Positions 12,180 to 23,164 of a stretch of 64,000 bases of DNA are shown piece by piece (position 1 is the stretch's first letter; every line of letters begins with the position of its first letter). Origin of the DNA: Achaetomiella virescens (Eukaryota; Ascomycota; Sordariomycetes; Sordariales; Chaetomiaceae); NCBI GenBank assembly GCA_031001845.1, contig JARNGD010000022.1, forward strand, positions 124,001 to 188,000, in the 5' to 3' direction. A program made the translations under genes and the position numbers. The notes below the pieces were generated by a model. It made no database searches and had not been told where the DNA came from. It was given only the letters and a program-made list of their open reading frames with translations.

Positions 12180-12650
12180 TTAGATGCACATAGACGCGCC
12201 GGCCAGCGCGGCCTGACGCAAGCTAGCCAAGATCAGGTCGGGCAGGGCACAGTTGATGCATTCTCGCTCGAAAGCCCGATACCTCTCAACATCCCCCTGG
12301 CTCTGCATTCCGCTGTAAGTGAGAGGCGGTGGCGGTTGAAGTAAAACTAGATGCTTCCTGTCTGAACGACATCTGGGCCAGGGAAGAAGACGGGATAGGA
12401 TTTTGACGACCAACGGCTCCCTTTGCCCACGGAGTCGCGCCTTGAAGACGAGGCCGTCCTCTCCGCTACCGAGATACCTTCCCAGCCTCAGGGCGTCAAC
12501 CGACCCGGGGAATTTCCTCAGTTGTGACTGTTCCAAAGCCTTTGAGGGTCCAGAGACGAAATCGAGGGCTGGACACCATCTCAGATGTGGTCTCTTAGCC
12601 AGTTCCTTTCTTAGCGAGGCACAAAATATCCCAATGGCCCCTATGTAATG
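12180..12650 (-). pseudogene. FTA2-like (kinase-like fold) gene fragment
   Basis: On the minus strand a frame reads CPALDFVSGPSKALEQSQL, then LRLGRYLGSGEDGLVFKAR, LRGQREPLVVKI and, further on, RYRAFERECINCALPDLILA. This matches the order seen in fungal proteins annotated as kinetochore Sim4-complex subunit FTA2. These have a degenerate kinase-like N-lobe (LGxGxDGxVF and a VAVKI-like strand) followed by a xRECxNxAL helix. The central and C-terminal parts (the IYQF and GVLVDLSD motifs seen at 23.6-23.8 kb) are absent or unreadable here, and a stop follows at 12180. No clear ATG or full gene structure is visible, so I call a truncated relic. The link to kinetochores is by family name only; expanded copies in this group have no known role. 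Confidence 0.5.
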
Positions 12651-13010
12651 AGACTATGACCACACAATATTTATTCTGATATTTGATAACCTGGGGCTCT
12701 GCTGTCGGCTGCATTTCGTTGATGTCCTGGAGAATGCAGTTACCAGCAACCAAGGGCCGTTTGTTTCCAAAATGCCGATTTCAGACGCCAAGCCGCGCTA
12801 ACAGCGAACTACTCCCAACCGTTGCATTTTGAGCTTTGAAGGTGCCACCTTTGCTGCGGGAGGGAGCTTCCACATGTCTGTTCTTTTGCGGACATCACAA
12901 CTGATTACTTCCTATTACCCCCGTTCCGGGGCTGAGCAAACGTCCAACCTCGAATTTCTCGCGGTGACAGCCACCGCGATGCGTCGCGTGCCGGTAGCTC
13001 GCACCTCCCA

Positions 13011-15478
13011 ATGAACGTTCGAGACCCCTTCAACATCCGCACTGGCACCAGCTTGAACCGGCCCCCCATCGTCACCTGGAAGAGCAACAGGAACTACCAG
13101 ACGCCCACCAACAACGCCTTCTCCCCACTTCATCAGATCATCCGAACCGCCGCGACCGCGACCCAGTCCGCCGCCGCCGATCTCCGCGACAAGGCCGGCG
13201 AGGTTGTCCAGTCGGCGCAGCAGGCGCTAACCGAGGCGACCACCGCCCTCGACCCGGACGCCGACGTCGAGAAAGCGCAGGCCGAGTTCGAGAAGCCGGA
13301 GACGCAGCCGGCCAGATCCGCGAAAGAGCAAAAACAGCTTCCAAAACAACCCGCCACCAAAAAAACCCCAGAACCCAAGCCTGGCAACCAAGACAACGAC
13401 GACGTGGACATGTCGTTCACCGTCCCAAAAAATGTCCCCTCCTTCTCCAACCCGCAACGCCAGCTCGAAGACCGCCTGTGGGCCTCCGCATCCTCCTTCT
13501 CCCGCCAGCGCGCCACTGCCGGCGGCACCACCAACAACATCATAAGCGGGGTGCAGGACCTCCTCTCCCCCAACCGCGCCGCCCTCCCCATGTACAAGGA
13601 CAAGCCGTACATGTACCCGCCGGGGCGGGGCGGGCCGGGCGCGGCATGGAAGAGACCGCTCTACCGTCGGAAGCGGACGTGTGGGTTCTTGATGTTGGTG
13701 GTGATGACGCTGTGTGGTGGACGGGTATGTTCGCGGGGCATCATGAGAAGGCGGTGGGCAAGTTGGGGGAGTGGGGGTGGTTGAGACAGGAGGAGGAGGG
13801 AACAACAGGGCGGCGGGGGAAGGTTGATTGGCTGGAGAGGAGGCAGAGGGTGGTGGAGGCGATGGAGTTGAGTTGGGATGCTTATGAGAGATATGCTTGG
13901 GGTGGGTGATCTATCCTGGGGTAATGGTGGGAGGGATTGAACGGGAGGTGCTGACGCGCGGCAGGCTTTGATGAGTTCCATCCCGAGTCGAAGACGGGGA
14001 AGCAGATGGCCCCCAAGGGGCTGGGTTGGATCATTATTGACTCGTTGGATACGCTGATGCTGATGAACATGACCAGCCGGTTAACCCACGCGAGGGATTG
14101 GTTGTCAGAAAAATTGACGTGGGACCAGGACCAGGATGTCAACACGTTCGAGACGACGATTCGGATGTTGGGCGGGTTGCTGTCAGCGCATTATCTCTCA
14201 ACCGAGTACCCCGACCTGGCACCGATACCCGATGACGACCCTGGGAAGCCGGGAAAGACTTGTACCTGGAGAAGGCGAAGGACCTCGCGGACCGGCTGAT
14301 GGCGGCATTCGAGTCGCCGTCTGGCATCCCTTACGCCAGTGTCAACCTCGCGCAATACAAGGGCATTGTCTCGCACGCAGACTTGGGGGCGTCCTCGACC
14401 GCCGAGACAACAACACTGCAGCTCGAGTTCAAGTACCTCGCCAAGCTGACGGGCGAGAAGCAGTTCTGGGACAAGGCCGAGAGGGTCATGAAGTTGGTGG
14501 ACGACAATGGTGCCAAGGACGGCCTGGTGCCAATCTTCATCTACGCCACGACGGGCAAGTTCCAGGGCGAGAACATCCGGCTCGGCAGCCGCGGCGACTC
14601 GTACTACGAGTACCTGATCAAGCAGTACCTGCAAACGAACAAGCAGAGCTCATCTACCAGGAGATGTGGCGCGAGGCGCTACAGGGCGTCCGGAAACACC
14701 TCGTCACGTACACGGAGCCCTCCCGGTTTACCATCATTGGCGAACGGCCCAGCGGCCTCAACGGCAGGCTCTCCCCCAAAATGGACCATCTCGTCTGCTT
14801 CATGCCAGGCACTATCGCGCTCGCGGCCACTGGCGGCCTCACGGAAAAAGAAGCGCGCAAGCTCCCCACGTGGAGCGCGCAAGACGAGGCCGACATGCAG
14901 CTCGCGCGCGAGCTGATGCACACACGTGCTGGGGCATGTACAAGTGGATGGCGACGGGGCTGGCGGCCGAGATCACCTACTTCAACATCGCCAACCCTCC
15001 GCTCCCCGAGTCGGCGCCGCACCAAGCGCCCCTGGACTTTGACCCCTCCCCCGACGCCGAATGGCGCAAGGACTTTGACGTCAAGCCCATGGACAGCCAC
15101 AACCTGCAGCGGCCTGAGACGGTCGAGTCGCTGTTCTACATGTGGCGCATCACGGGCGAGCAGAAGTACCGGGACTGGGGGTGGGAAATGTTCAAGAGCT
15201 TTATGAACTACACGGCGGTGGAGGAGGGGGGCGGCTTTACGAGCCTGTCGAATGCGAATAAGATACCGCCGGTGACGAGGGACAACATGGAGAGCTTCTG
15301 GTTGGCGGAGACACTGAAGTATTTCTACCTGCTGTTTTCCGAAAACGAGTTGCTGCCGCTGGATAAAGTTGTGTTGAATACCGAGGCGCATCCGTTCCCG
15401 AGGTTTGATATGGGGCCGTTGTTTGAGACGGGGTGGAAGAGGAAGAAGAGGGATAAGGAGGGCAATATTGTGGAGTGA
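13011..15478 (+). CDS. Class I alpha-1,2-mannosidase (GH47), frame broken
   Basis: It trims alpha-1,2-linked mannose from N-glycans in the ER/Golgi lumen. The ATG at 13011 begins an unusually long, Ala/Gln/Pro-rich N-terminal region of about 215 residues. A hydrophobic, Trp-containing segment near 13670-13740 could be the single membrane anchor. The catalytic domain then carries GH47 landmarks: WDAYERYAWG, GLGWIIIDSLDTLMLMN, NTFETTIRMLGGLLSAHYL, RLGSRGDSYYEYLIKQYLQ, KMDHLVCFMPG, LQRPETVESLFYMWRITG and DNMESFWLAETLKYFYLLFS. The acidic catalytic residues lie in these blocks, and the terminal NTEAHPF contains the calcium-binding Thr. One intron lies at about 13902-13963. Offsets occur near 13680, 14250-14260, 14644-14651 (G lost) and 14918-14926 (AC repeat). 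With these joined the protein is near full length and ends at the TGA 15478. Confidence 0.9.
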
Positions 15479-16909
15479 GGATGAGAGAGAGGGTATGATG
15501 ATGATGATGAGTGAGGATGGACGTACGTATATAATGTTTGGCCGTACATACACAATCTTGACAGCATCTGTACACAGCAAAAACAGAGGTCGCGTTTACG
15601 TTGTAAGATGTGTCCGGCGTTGCAGTAGAGTATGCTGACGAACTTCTCGGGCGGGTTCCCACTGGCTGATCGGGGATTCATCTGAGACATGCATTGCTGG
15701 TATGGCTGTCTTTCCATCCCTGCGGCCCGGGCCGCAAAAGCCACAACAAGAAGAGCGGCATCTCCTGTAGTATGTGTTGTGGTGTGTCTTGTTAGGTCCA
15801 TACGCAGTACAAAGTACCATGACTTACGAGTAAAGTAAAAAGCACGTCCCTAATATCACTGACACACGTGGACAAAGCAAGGCCCCCATCCCGAGCGGAA
15901 GCGGCAGGGACGAGAGTTTGTGGGGGACAAGGGTCAGGGGCATATGCAGCAGCAGCCTGTTGCAGAAACCGTCCAGAGGAGGAAGGTGAAGAAAATTTGG
16001 GATGGGGCTTTCAAATTTAGCGACGTGACCCAATAGATCGACAGGGACAATGTCTCGTAATAACACGAAAGCTGGAAACTTGAAGAGCACATAGAGGAGG
16101 CTTTTGGGTAGAAGTTGTAAGACACAGGGTATGCTGCTCTTGCAGGTTAGAGTTTTTCTGGCAAGCATCCACTAGCTTCCAAAAAGCAAACACAGATGAC
16201 GAAACAGCCTGTTGATCAGCAACCTGCAAGCCGCCGTTGGATCCACAACGAGATGGGGCAACAACCCCACAGGCAAAGCCCTGGTCCCTGCCAGCCCGGG
16301 CTCTCGCCGACCCCGGTCCCATCCATTCTTCACTTCGGTCCCTACGCCCGCCTGAACCGACCCACTGGCAGCCAATCCAGCAGCTCCATCCGGCTTTGCT
16401 GGTGCCAATGGGGGATGGGATCGGAGTGAGGGGACAGGAGCAGGGGCACGCTGATAAGCCGCCTCAATCTCCTCCGTCTTCCCTCAAGATGACAGTCTGG
16501 TACCCTCTAACCTGAACCCCCACCAGACGACACGACTCGTCAACCCTCCGCAAGCACCGACGATGAGACGTCCATGTGGGGACTTGCTGCCGCAACCTCC
16601 ATGAATGAACGCACGGTTCGCTGAGAAACTAACTAACTAAGCGCCGGGCAGTCTCCAGCTGAGCGGCCAGACCTCGTTCAGAGCGGGCGATAACAATTCA
16701 TCGTGAGAGACATCGACGGCGGCGCATCAAGACGGTGACCTCAACGTTCCGCGGTTGCTTCGTGAGCGGCTCTGCGGCCTTGCGAAGTTTGAACATCCTG
16801 GGAACATCGCCAGACCAGGCACCCACGACTTCGCCAACCTGCTGGGTCCACAGCCATTCCACTGCTTCCCTCCAGGCAGCAACTTCCCGCTTCGGACCTC
16901 GCCGTGGCC
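15479..16909. other. Intergenic region upstream of the amino-acid permease
   Basis: No recognisable gene. A (GAT)n microsatellite at about 15495-15512 lies in the 3' flank of the mannosidase. The permease-proximal part carries two HGATAR motifs, listed separately. Confidence 0.5.
16451..16693. promoter_or_regulatory. Two GATA-factor motifs upstream of the amino-acid permease
   Basis: TGATAA at 16452-16457 and CGATAA at 16688-16693 both fit HGATAR, the recognition site of the nitrogen regulator AreA/NIT2. They lie about 455 and 220 bases before the permease ATG. Fungal amino-acid permease genes are commonly AreA/NIT2 targets. The match is short, so use of the sites is inference. Confidence 0.3.
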
Positions 16910-19125
16910 ATGCGTCACTCCCGCGATGTTGAAATGGCCAACTTCCGCCCCAAAGAAGGCTCCTGGGCCCAGGGGAGCGTGTTCAGCACCCACGGGGCGT
17001 CTTCACACTCGTATCCAGACCAGGAATGCCCGCCACGCACCTATCCCGTCCGGCAGTGGCTGGACTCCTTCCGGCGAGACCCGGGACGCCATGTCACGCC
17101 GGCCACAGTCATGAACACGCCCGAGGACCTCCGCAGGGCGTCCATGGCCCGCCGGTCGGACGACCTGTCGATCTCCCTGGCCCAGACCGTAGCCGCGAGC
17201 ACCGAGGCGCGCACTACTTTGATATGCATGCCGCGAATGTACGGACTGCGAACACCCTGCTGTCGAGGGAGCTGAAGGGGAGGCATCTGCAGATGATTGC
17301 TATCGGAGGATCGATTGGTAGGTGGTGGCTGTATTTATTAGGTCCTGTTTGTATTGTGGTGGAAAGAATCACATTGCAAGGATGTCGAGGCTTGACTAAC
17401 ACGGGTTTGGCTCAAGGCACTGGACTCTTCGTAGCATCCGGAAAGGCCCTCAACACCGGCGGCCCCGCTGCTGTTCTCATCGCCTACCTCTTCGTGGGGC
17501 TGCATGCTGTACTGCACCATTCAAAGCCTGGGCGAGCTCGCCGTGACCTTCCCGGTCGCAGGCTCCTTTTCGGCCTACTCAACGCGGTTTCTGGACCCGG
17601 CATGGGGCTTCGCCATGGGCTGGAAGTGAGTGCCCTGACAAGTTGTAGCCGACGGCCAACACTGACAACGCCAGTTACGCCCTGCAATGGCTCACCGTCC
17701 TGCCCGTCGAGATTATCGCTGCCTCCATCACCGTCAGCTATTGGAACAGCGAGCTACACCGGTCCATCTTCATCACCATCTTCCTGTTTGCCATCGTCAT
17801 CATCAACCTCTTTGGCGTCAAGGGTTACGGCGAAGCAGAGTTTGCGTTCGCCATTGTCAAGATCACTGCCGTGATCGGATTTATGTACGCCTCTCCATCC
17901 TCCCTTCTCCTCCTTTCACCCCGCCCTCCGATTCCATCACCACCCACTAACCTCCGCCCCAGTCTCCTCGGCATTGTAATAAACATCGGCGGCTACCCCG
18001 ACGACGGCTACATCGGAGGGCGGTTCTGGCACGACCCGGGCGCCTTCAACAACGGCTTTAAAGGCCTCTGCGCCGTCTTCGTGACCGCCGCCTTCGCCTT
18101 CACCGGCACTGAGCTCGTCGGCCTCGCGGCCGCCGAGACCGTCAACCCGCGCAAGTCCCTCCCCACCGCCATCAAACAGGTATTCTGGCGCATCACCCTC
18201 TTCTACATCGTCTCCCTGACCCTGATCGGCCTCCTGGTGCCCCACGACCACGCCCGCCTGCTCGGCGCCAAGTCCGCCGCAGACGCCTCCGCCTCCCCCT
18301 TCGTCATCGCCATCGAGTCCGCCGGCATCGCCATCCTGCCCGGCGTCATGAACAGCGTCATCCTAGTCGCTGTCATCTCGGTCGGCAACAGCGCCGTGTT
18401 CGGTTCCAGCCGCACGCTCGCTGCGCTCGCCGACCAGCGCCAGGCGCCCCAGATCCTGGGGTACGTCGACCGCCGCGGCCGCCCGCTCGTCGCCATCATC
18501 GTCGCGTCCCTCGTCGGGCTGCTTGGCTACCTCGCCGACCTGCACCAGCAGTCTGACGTGCTCAACTGGCTGCTGGCCGTCTCGGGCCTGTCGTCCATCT
18601 TCACCTGGGGCTCCATCTGCCTCGCCCACATCCGCTTCCGAAGGGCGTGGGCCGCCAAGGGCAGACGCGTCAGCGAGCTGGCCTTCCGCTCGCAGGTGGG
18701 CGTGGCCGGCTCGTGGGTTGGGCTCACGCTGAACGTGCTGGTGCTGCTGGCGCAGTTCTGGACGGCCGCGTGGCCTATTCCACACGCTGGGCCTTCGTTG
18801 ACCGCGTCGCCCTATGGCAGCGGTGGGGCGGCAGTGATAACGGGCGCGGGGGGCGCGGCTGAGAGTAGTGGTGGCGCCGCGTCGGTGCCCATCAGGTCGG
18901 CGGGGGACGTGGCGCGGAATTTCTTTCTTCAGTATCTGTGCGCGCCGATTGTGATGGCGTTTTATGTCGGGTATAAGCTGTGGTATCGGACGAGGATTGT
19001 GCGGGTGCATGAGATGGATGTGGATACAGGAGGAGGGATTTCAACTTGCCGATACTGATATCGAGGGAGGTGGAGGAGAAGAAGGGGTGGCCGCGGTGGA
19101 AGAGGTTTATAAGTTCCTTTGTTAA
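16910..19125 (+). CDS. General amino-acid permease (APC/YAT family), frame broken
   Basis: Plasma-membrane H+/amino-acid symporter of the fungal Gap1-like family. After a hydrophilic N-terminus the hallmark LSRELKGRHLQMIAIGGSIG runs into TGLFVASGKALNTGGPA across a 99-nt intron. Later blocks include GELAVTFPVAGSFSAYSTRF, YWNSELHRSIFITIFLFAIV, AFTGTELVGLAAAETVNPRK and GNSAVFGSSRTLAALADQ. About 12 helices are present in total. Three introns are clear (the others are near 17625-17674 and 17884-17963). Breaks: a G lost at 17204-17210, a G gained in the run 17496-17499, and bases lost near 19027-19038 and 19100-19106. Joining the last two restores the family's typical C-terminus, KRVYKFLC, and places the stop at TAA 19123-19125. 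The start is taken at the ATG 16910; 16934 is an alternative. Confidence 0.9.
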
Positions 19126-19866
19126 ATACCTACTTTTCGTTTCTTGCTTGGATAGGGTTGCGTAGGTTGCTTGGAAGTACATATATATGCATGGACATAC
19201 ATAAATCAGCATCGAAGGGCGTTGGTGTTGCGTGATGGATGGGTGACTGAGTTTGAGACTGAGGAGTTGGAGTACTATACCTGTGGAGTGTGGGGGCAAA
19301 GAATGTTTCTTTCATAACAAGGACCCAGTGAATAGTGCCTCGAGTTCATCGGCGAGTGGAGAAAACAAACGTCCATGGCGCGTTATACGGTCTCTGATTT
19401 CGGCTCCTTTGAACTAAAGGTGTAAGGAAACCAGTGACCGGACGTTTGTTGCTTACCGCATACCTCAACCATTCCGAGAGTTCAAGTCATGAAAAGGTAC
19501 ATAATCCCGTGTATTGGTCAGATATCAAAACTGCATAAAAAAATACAGCAGAAGAAATGGGCGGCAGAAACTCGCCGGGCTGTCCTAAACCTAAGAATCC
19601 AGGCGCCAGCAATGCAGCCCTGATAGTCCAACAAGAGGTCGCCCTCACAACCTAAGTAAACTCCTCCAACAGCGGTGCTAACAGAAAGCTGCTCAGAACG
19701 AAAGTAGTTCAAAAGAAACTCCCAACCGGCTGGATGGGTAACAGTGCAGTCAAATGCGGTATTCCTCCTCATGAATCGCATCAAAACGTCAATCGTCAAA
19801 CGGTATCACCCGTTTTCCTCCTCACATCAGGACTCCAACTCAGCCCTCATCCTAACCTCCCGAGAC
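19126..19866. other. Intergenic, convergent 3' ends
   Basis: Between the permease and the 3' end of the NTF2-like gene on the opposite strand. Nothing recognisable is encoded. Confidence 0.5.
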
Positions 19867-21578
19867 TTAAAAGTCCCAGAAGTTATCCGACTTCGCCGGC
19901 GGCCCGCGACCAGCCTTCTTGCTCACCGGCAGTGGCTCATCATCCTCACCCGTCAGCCAGCCGCGCGACGAGCCCTTCTTGCCGCCCATGCCATCGCCGC
20001 CAATGACGATCCCGCGTTCGTCACCAGTCCGCCTGGCAGCCTTGGGGTTGTCGTTCTCCTTACGCGAGACGGGCGACGTGTCGAAGACGGACCAATTGCT
20101 CTCCATCATGCGCACCGCCTTCTTACGGTCCCTCGGAAACCTTGGCGGGCTCGGCGCCGTTGGCGTGGTGCGGTGACTCGTCCGTCAGATTGAAGTGGGG
20201 GTCGAAGTCCTTGCGGCGGTCCTTGAGATTGGTGATGTTACCGAGCGGCGGGGGACCCGGCGAGGGGACGGTGCCCTCGGCGACGTGCAGGCGGTTGTCG
20301 TACAGGTGCAAGCCCTCGTTGTGGGCAGTGCCGCGGGCTGGACGGCCTGCGCCGCGCGGTTCGTCGCTCACCGGGCCGTCGTCGGCCAGCTCGAAGTGCG
20401 CCTCGGCGTCACGACGGGCTTGATCACTGCCGGCTTCTGAGCGGGAGTGTTCTCAAGCACCTCGTTGTCGGCGTTCCAGTGGATGTGCGGGCACGGTGTA
20501 GGCCGCGGCTGGGCACGATCTTCTGTGGTGTTACGAAATCCTCGAATGACCATGTGCTGTCGTGCTTGCTCTTGCGGTACTCGGCAGGGGCCTTCGGAGT
20601 CGGGACATCCGGAGCCTCCGAGCCGTCGTCAAAATCGAAATGCTGGTACTTCTTCGGGTCCGGGCGCACGAAGCGCTGGGTAGACTGCTTCGGGGGCTCG
20701 TCGGCGTCGAGGGCGCCGTCCTCATCCGTGTTGAAGAGGCGAATCGGCTGGAAGTTCTTCCCTGCACCCACCTTGGGGGCAATTGCCTTGCTGGGAGACT
20801 GCGAGCGCTCGCGGCCGTTGCTTGGCGAGCCGGGTTCCTCAAACTCATCGCCCAGGATCTCGGTGATGGACCGCTGGCGTGGCCTCCTGCCGGCGTAAGG
20901 CGAGATGACAGTCGCGGGCGCAATTTCCTGCTTCTCGCGCGGCGCAAACAGATCGAGCGACGCATGCGGGTCGCGCATGGCATTTGTCGAGTCACCACGA
21001 GCGCGCAAAGGGAGCGACTCCGTGGGCGCTGGCACAGCTGGCTCGTCCTTGGCACATTTTGCGACGAGGCCGATCTGGGTTTTGGCGTCGCGGATGGGCC
21101 AGTTTGCGCCAGACCTGCCGATAACCTCGACCTGTTTGAGCAGCGAGCCCTGATCCCAGCTCTGCCGGATCTGTGTGATCTTGCCGTCGCCATTGAAGGT
21201 CACGATGTGGGTCTAGGAGAAGGCGTGTCAGCGACATCTCGGGAAGGTCGGGGGAGGATTCCGACTTACGACCAAGAGGTGGACGGTGCGGTCGGCAAGG
21301 AAGTTGTCGTCCATACCTGGGAGGTACGGGCCGCCGCTGCTGACGAACTCGAGGGTGGTGTCGACCTCGACTGCAAGGGCATGGTGGTTCTCAATGGCGA
21401 AGAGCACATCCTCTTTCTTCTTCTTGATCTTGTTGCGCACCGAGCCCAAGTGCTTGATGATCTCGGTGGCGCCCGCGAAACTCGAGGTGGTCGTGACGTA
21501 GTGCAGCGACGCGTCGTCGGCGAGGGCCGAGGAACTCGGCGCAACGAGAAACTGCTTGTAAGCGGCCTGCAGCGCCAT
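19867..21578 (-). CDS. NTF2/SnoaL-like domain protein, conserved fungal, frame broken
   Basis: From the ATG at 21578 the first ~150 residues form an NTF2-like fold candidate (ALQAAYKQFLVAPSSSALAD, then LPGMDDNFLADRTVHLLV). An intron at 21213-21269 follows, then THIVTFNGDGKITQIRQSWD and a segment ending NWPIRDAKTQIGL. The rest is a long, probably disordered Ser/Pro/Asp-rich tail. It carries short conserved islands seen in fungal homologues: NITNLKDRRKDFDPHF, DRKKAVRMMESNW, GGDGMGGKKGSSRGW and a terminal SDNFWDF. I recall the family as conserved in filamentous ascomycetes without an assigned function. Offsets lie near 20125, 20405 and 20490; homology resumes on both sides of each. Confidence 0.75.
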
Positions 21579-23164
21579 GGCGAGGACCGGCGATGTGGTT
21601 GCGCGCGAGGAGGATGTGCCGACAATTATTCAGATTCTACTTCCGGGCCTCGAGTTTAGGGTTTCGCAAGAGTGAAGGCGGAAAAAGGGGAAAAAGAAAG
21701 GCGCGAAGCGTTCCAGAAAGAAAAAGAAAAGGAGCGGATCCCGAAGTTGCGCGGCAGATGAATTGGGATGGAAGGACCGGGATGGCGGACAGATGCATGG
21801 GGAAGGGGTAAACACGATGCATCCCTCCCCTGGGTTGGCAGGGCCGGTGCTGCTTCGATTTGCTTGCCTGTGTTGCAGCTGTCGTGTTTACATGCAGGCT
21901 GTTGTCACTAGTGCCTCCTTAACAAACAAGCTGTTTCCATGGAATGCAGGGAACTGGGCGCCTTCCAAGGCTGCATGTAAACATGGGTGCTTCGGTAAGC
22001 AGCGGCCGACAGCCGGCGAGCGCTGCTGCGTTCTCCACGACCAATTTATGCTTGTTTATGGAATACCAGTCACGTTCAGCGAATCATGGAGAGCAGACTC
22101 GGAAGAGCCCGACACGGTGTCGAACCAGCGTGTCTTGTTGCGCTATGTCTCCCCCAAACCATGCTGGACCCCTCGGCTGCTTCCCGATTGCGGACGCACA
22201 GCTTTCCCATCGACCCCGCCGTCGGGTCCAGTATCCGTTGTTCTTCGATGCGAGCCGCTGCTCGAAGCTCAGAGACGCGAAACAAACACTAAAATGGGAC
22301 GAAACTCGGGGCAAACGCACCTGCATCGCAAAGGGCAGGCACCCACACACATATCTCTTCCCAGGAGACGCTCACTGAGGCTGCCCTGTTGGTCACATTA
22401 TGCATGCTCTGGTGGGGCCGCCTTGCATTGCGGATCACAGCCCCGCAAACCGTTCTGTTTCAAGATGAGCAACTTGGCTCCACCCCGCTGACCAGGGGGT
22501 CAAGTTTCCGAAGACCGCTAAGCTTCTTCCAGCTAGGGTCTTCTTGGGTTGGAGGCTGCTTTCGGAGACTCCAAGTTTGCATCCACAATGCAAGCGCAGA
22601 CTGGCGGCAGTGAAGTCTTCACCACTGGCCGACATCCGGCCAATTCGGGTTCATGCTGTTCGCACCGGGCCTCACATGGGTCCCCGAGTGAGGGAGAGGC
22701 CTAATCGTTCCTCGAGGATGGTAATCTTAGTTGATGGGGTGGCAGCGATGGCAAGTCGTCCGCGGACTGGACTCGCATCTCCGCTGGGTGTCCCATTTCC
22801 TCACATCGTGGGCTGTATGCTCCAGCTTCATGGCTCACCTTTAGCGAGAGGCAGAGAAGTCGCCTGCTTTGTGGAAGTTGAATGACGCTGGCTCCTTTCG
22901 GGCCCGAAGTGCCGGCCAGGACGGGCATGGCGCAACAACACGCCCATCGTTGCCTGAATGGAACCACCCTCATGGGCTGCGTTTGCAGAATCTCCAAGAG
23001 ACCGGGAGTCCCATCCTGACATGCTTGCTGATGACTATTCAAGCGATGATTCTCGTCCTTCCTCCCTGGACACCAACAGATGACGGTATTATATCCGGTT
23101 CAATACTGCAATGCAGTACCCATTTACCTCCCAAGAACCGCAGAAAGGCGAACCGCGATTGCTC
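21579..23164. other. Intergenic, no gene recognised
   Basis: About 1.6 kb upstream of the NTF2-like gene. Open frames of up to 240 codons cross it, but their translations are Cys/Arg/Pro-rich without domain similarity, as expected by chance in GC-rich DNA. A 13-bp inverted repeat (21885-21983) is listed separately. Confidence 0.5.
21885..21983. repeat. 13-bp inverted repeat with forkhead-like cores
   Basis: TGTTTACATGCAG at 21885-21897 is mirrored exactly by CTGCATGTAAACA at 21971-21983, with a 73-base spacer. Each arm contains the forkhead consensus (TGTTTAC / GTAAACA). The pair sits about 300-400 bases upstream of the NTF2-like gene start on the minus strand. It could be a paired regulatory site or the arms of a hairpin. 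Confidence 0.55.

Noticed and set aside
14654..15580. 308-codon open frame on the minus strand
   Set aside because: Antisense shadow of the GH47 mannosidase catalytic domain.
2412..19125. Programmed ribosomal frameshifting as the cause of the frame changes
   Set aside because: The breaks are too many, at different sites, in unrelated genes and in both directions, with no shared slippery sequence. Sequence error explains them better.
20562..21659. 365-codon open frame on the plus strand
   Set aside because: It is antisense to the NTF2-like gene, whose protein is conserved and splice-supported. The plus-strand translation is Arg/Gly/Val-rich with no domain.
21763..22491. 242-codon open frame on the plus strand
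   Set aside because: No similarity recognised; composition resembles random GC-rich DNA.
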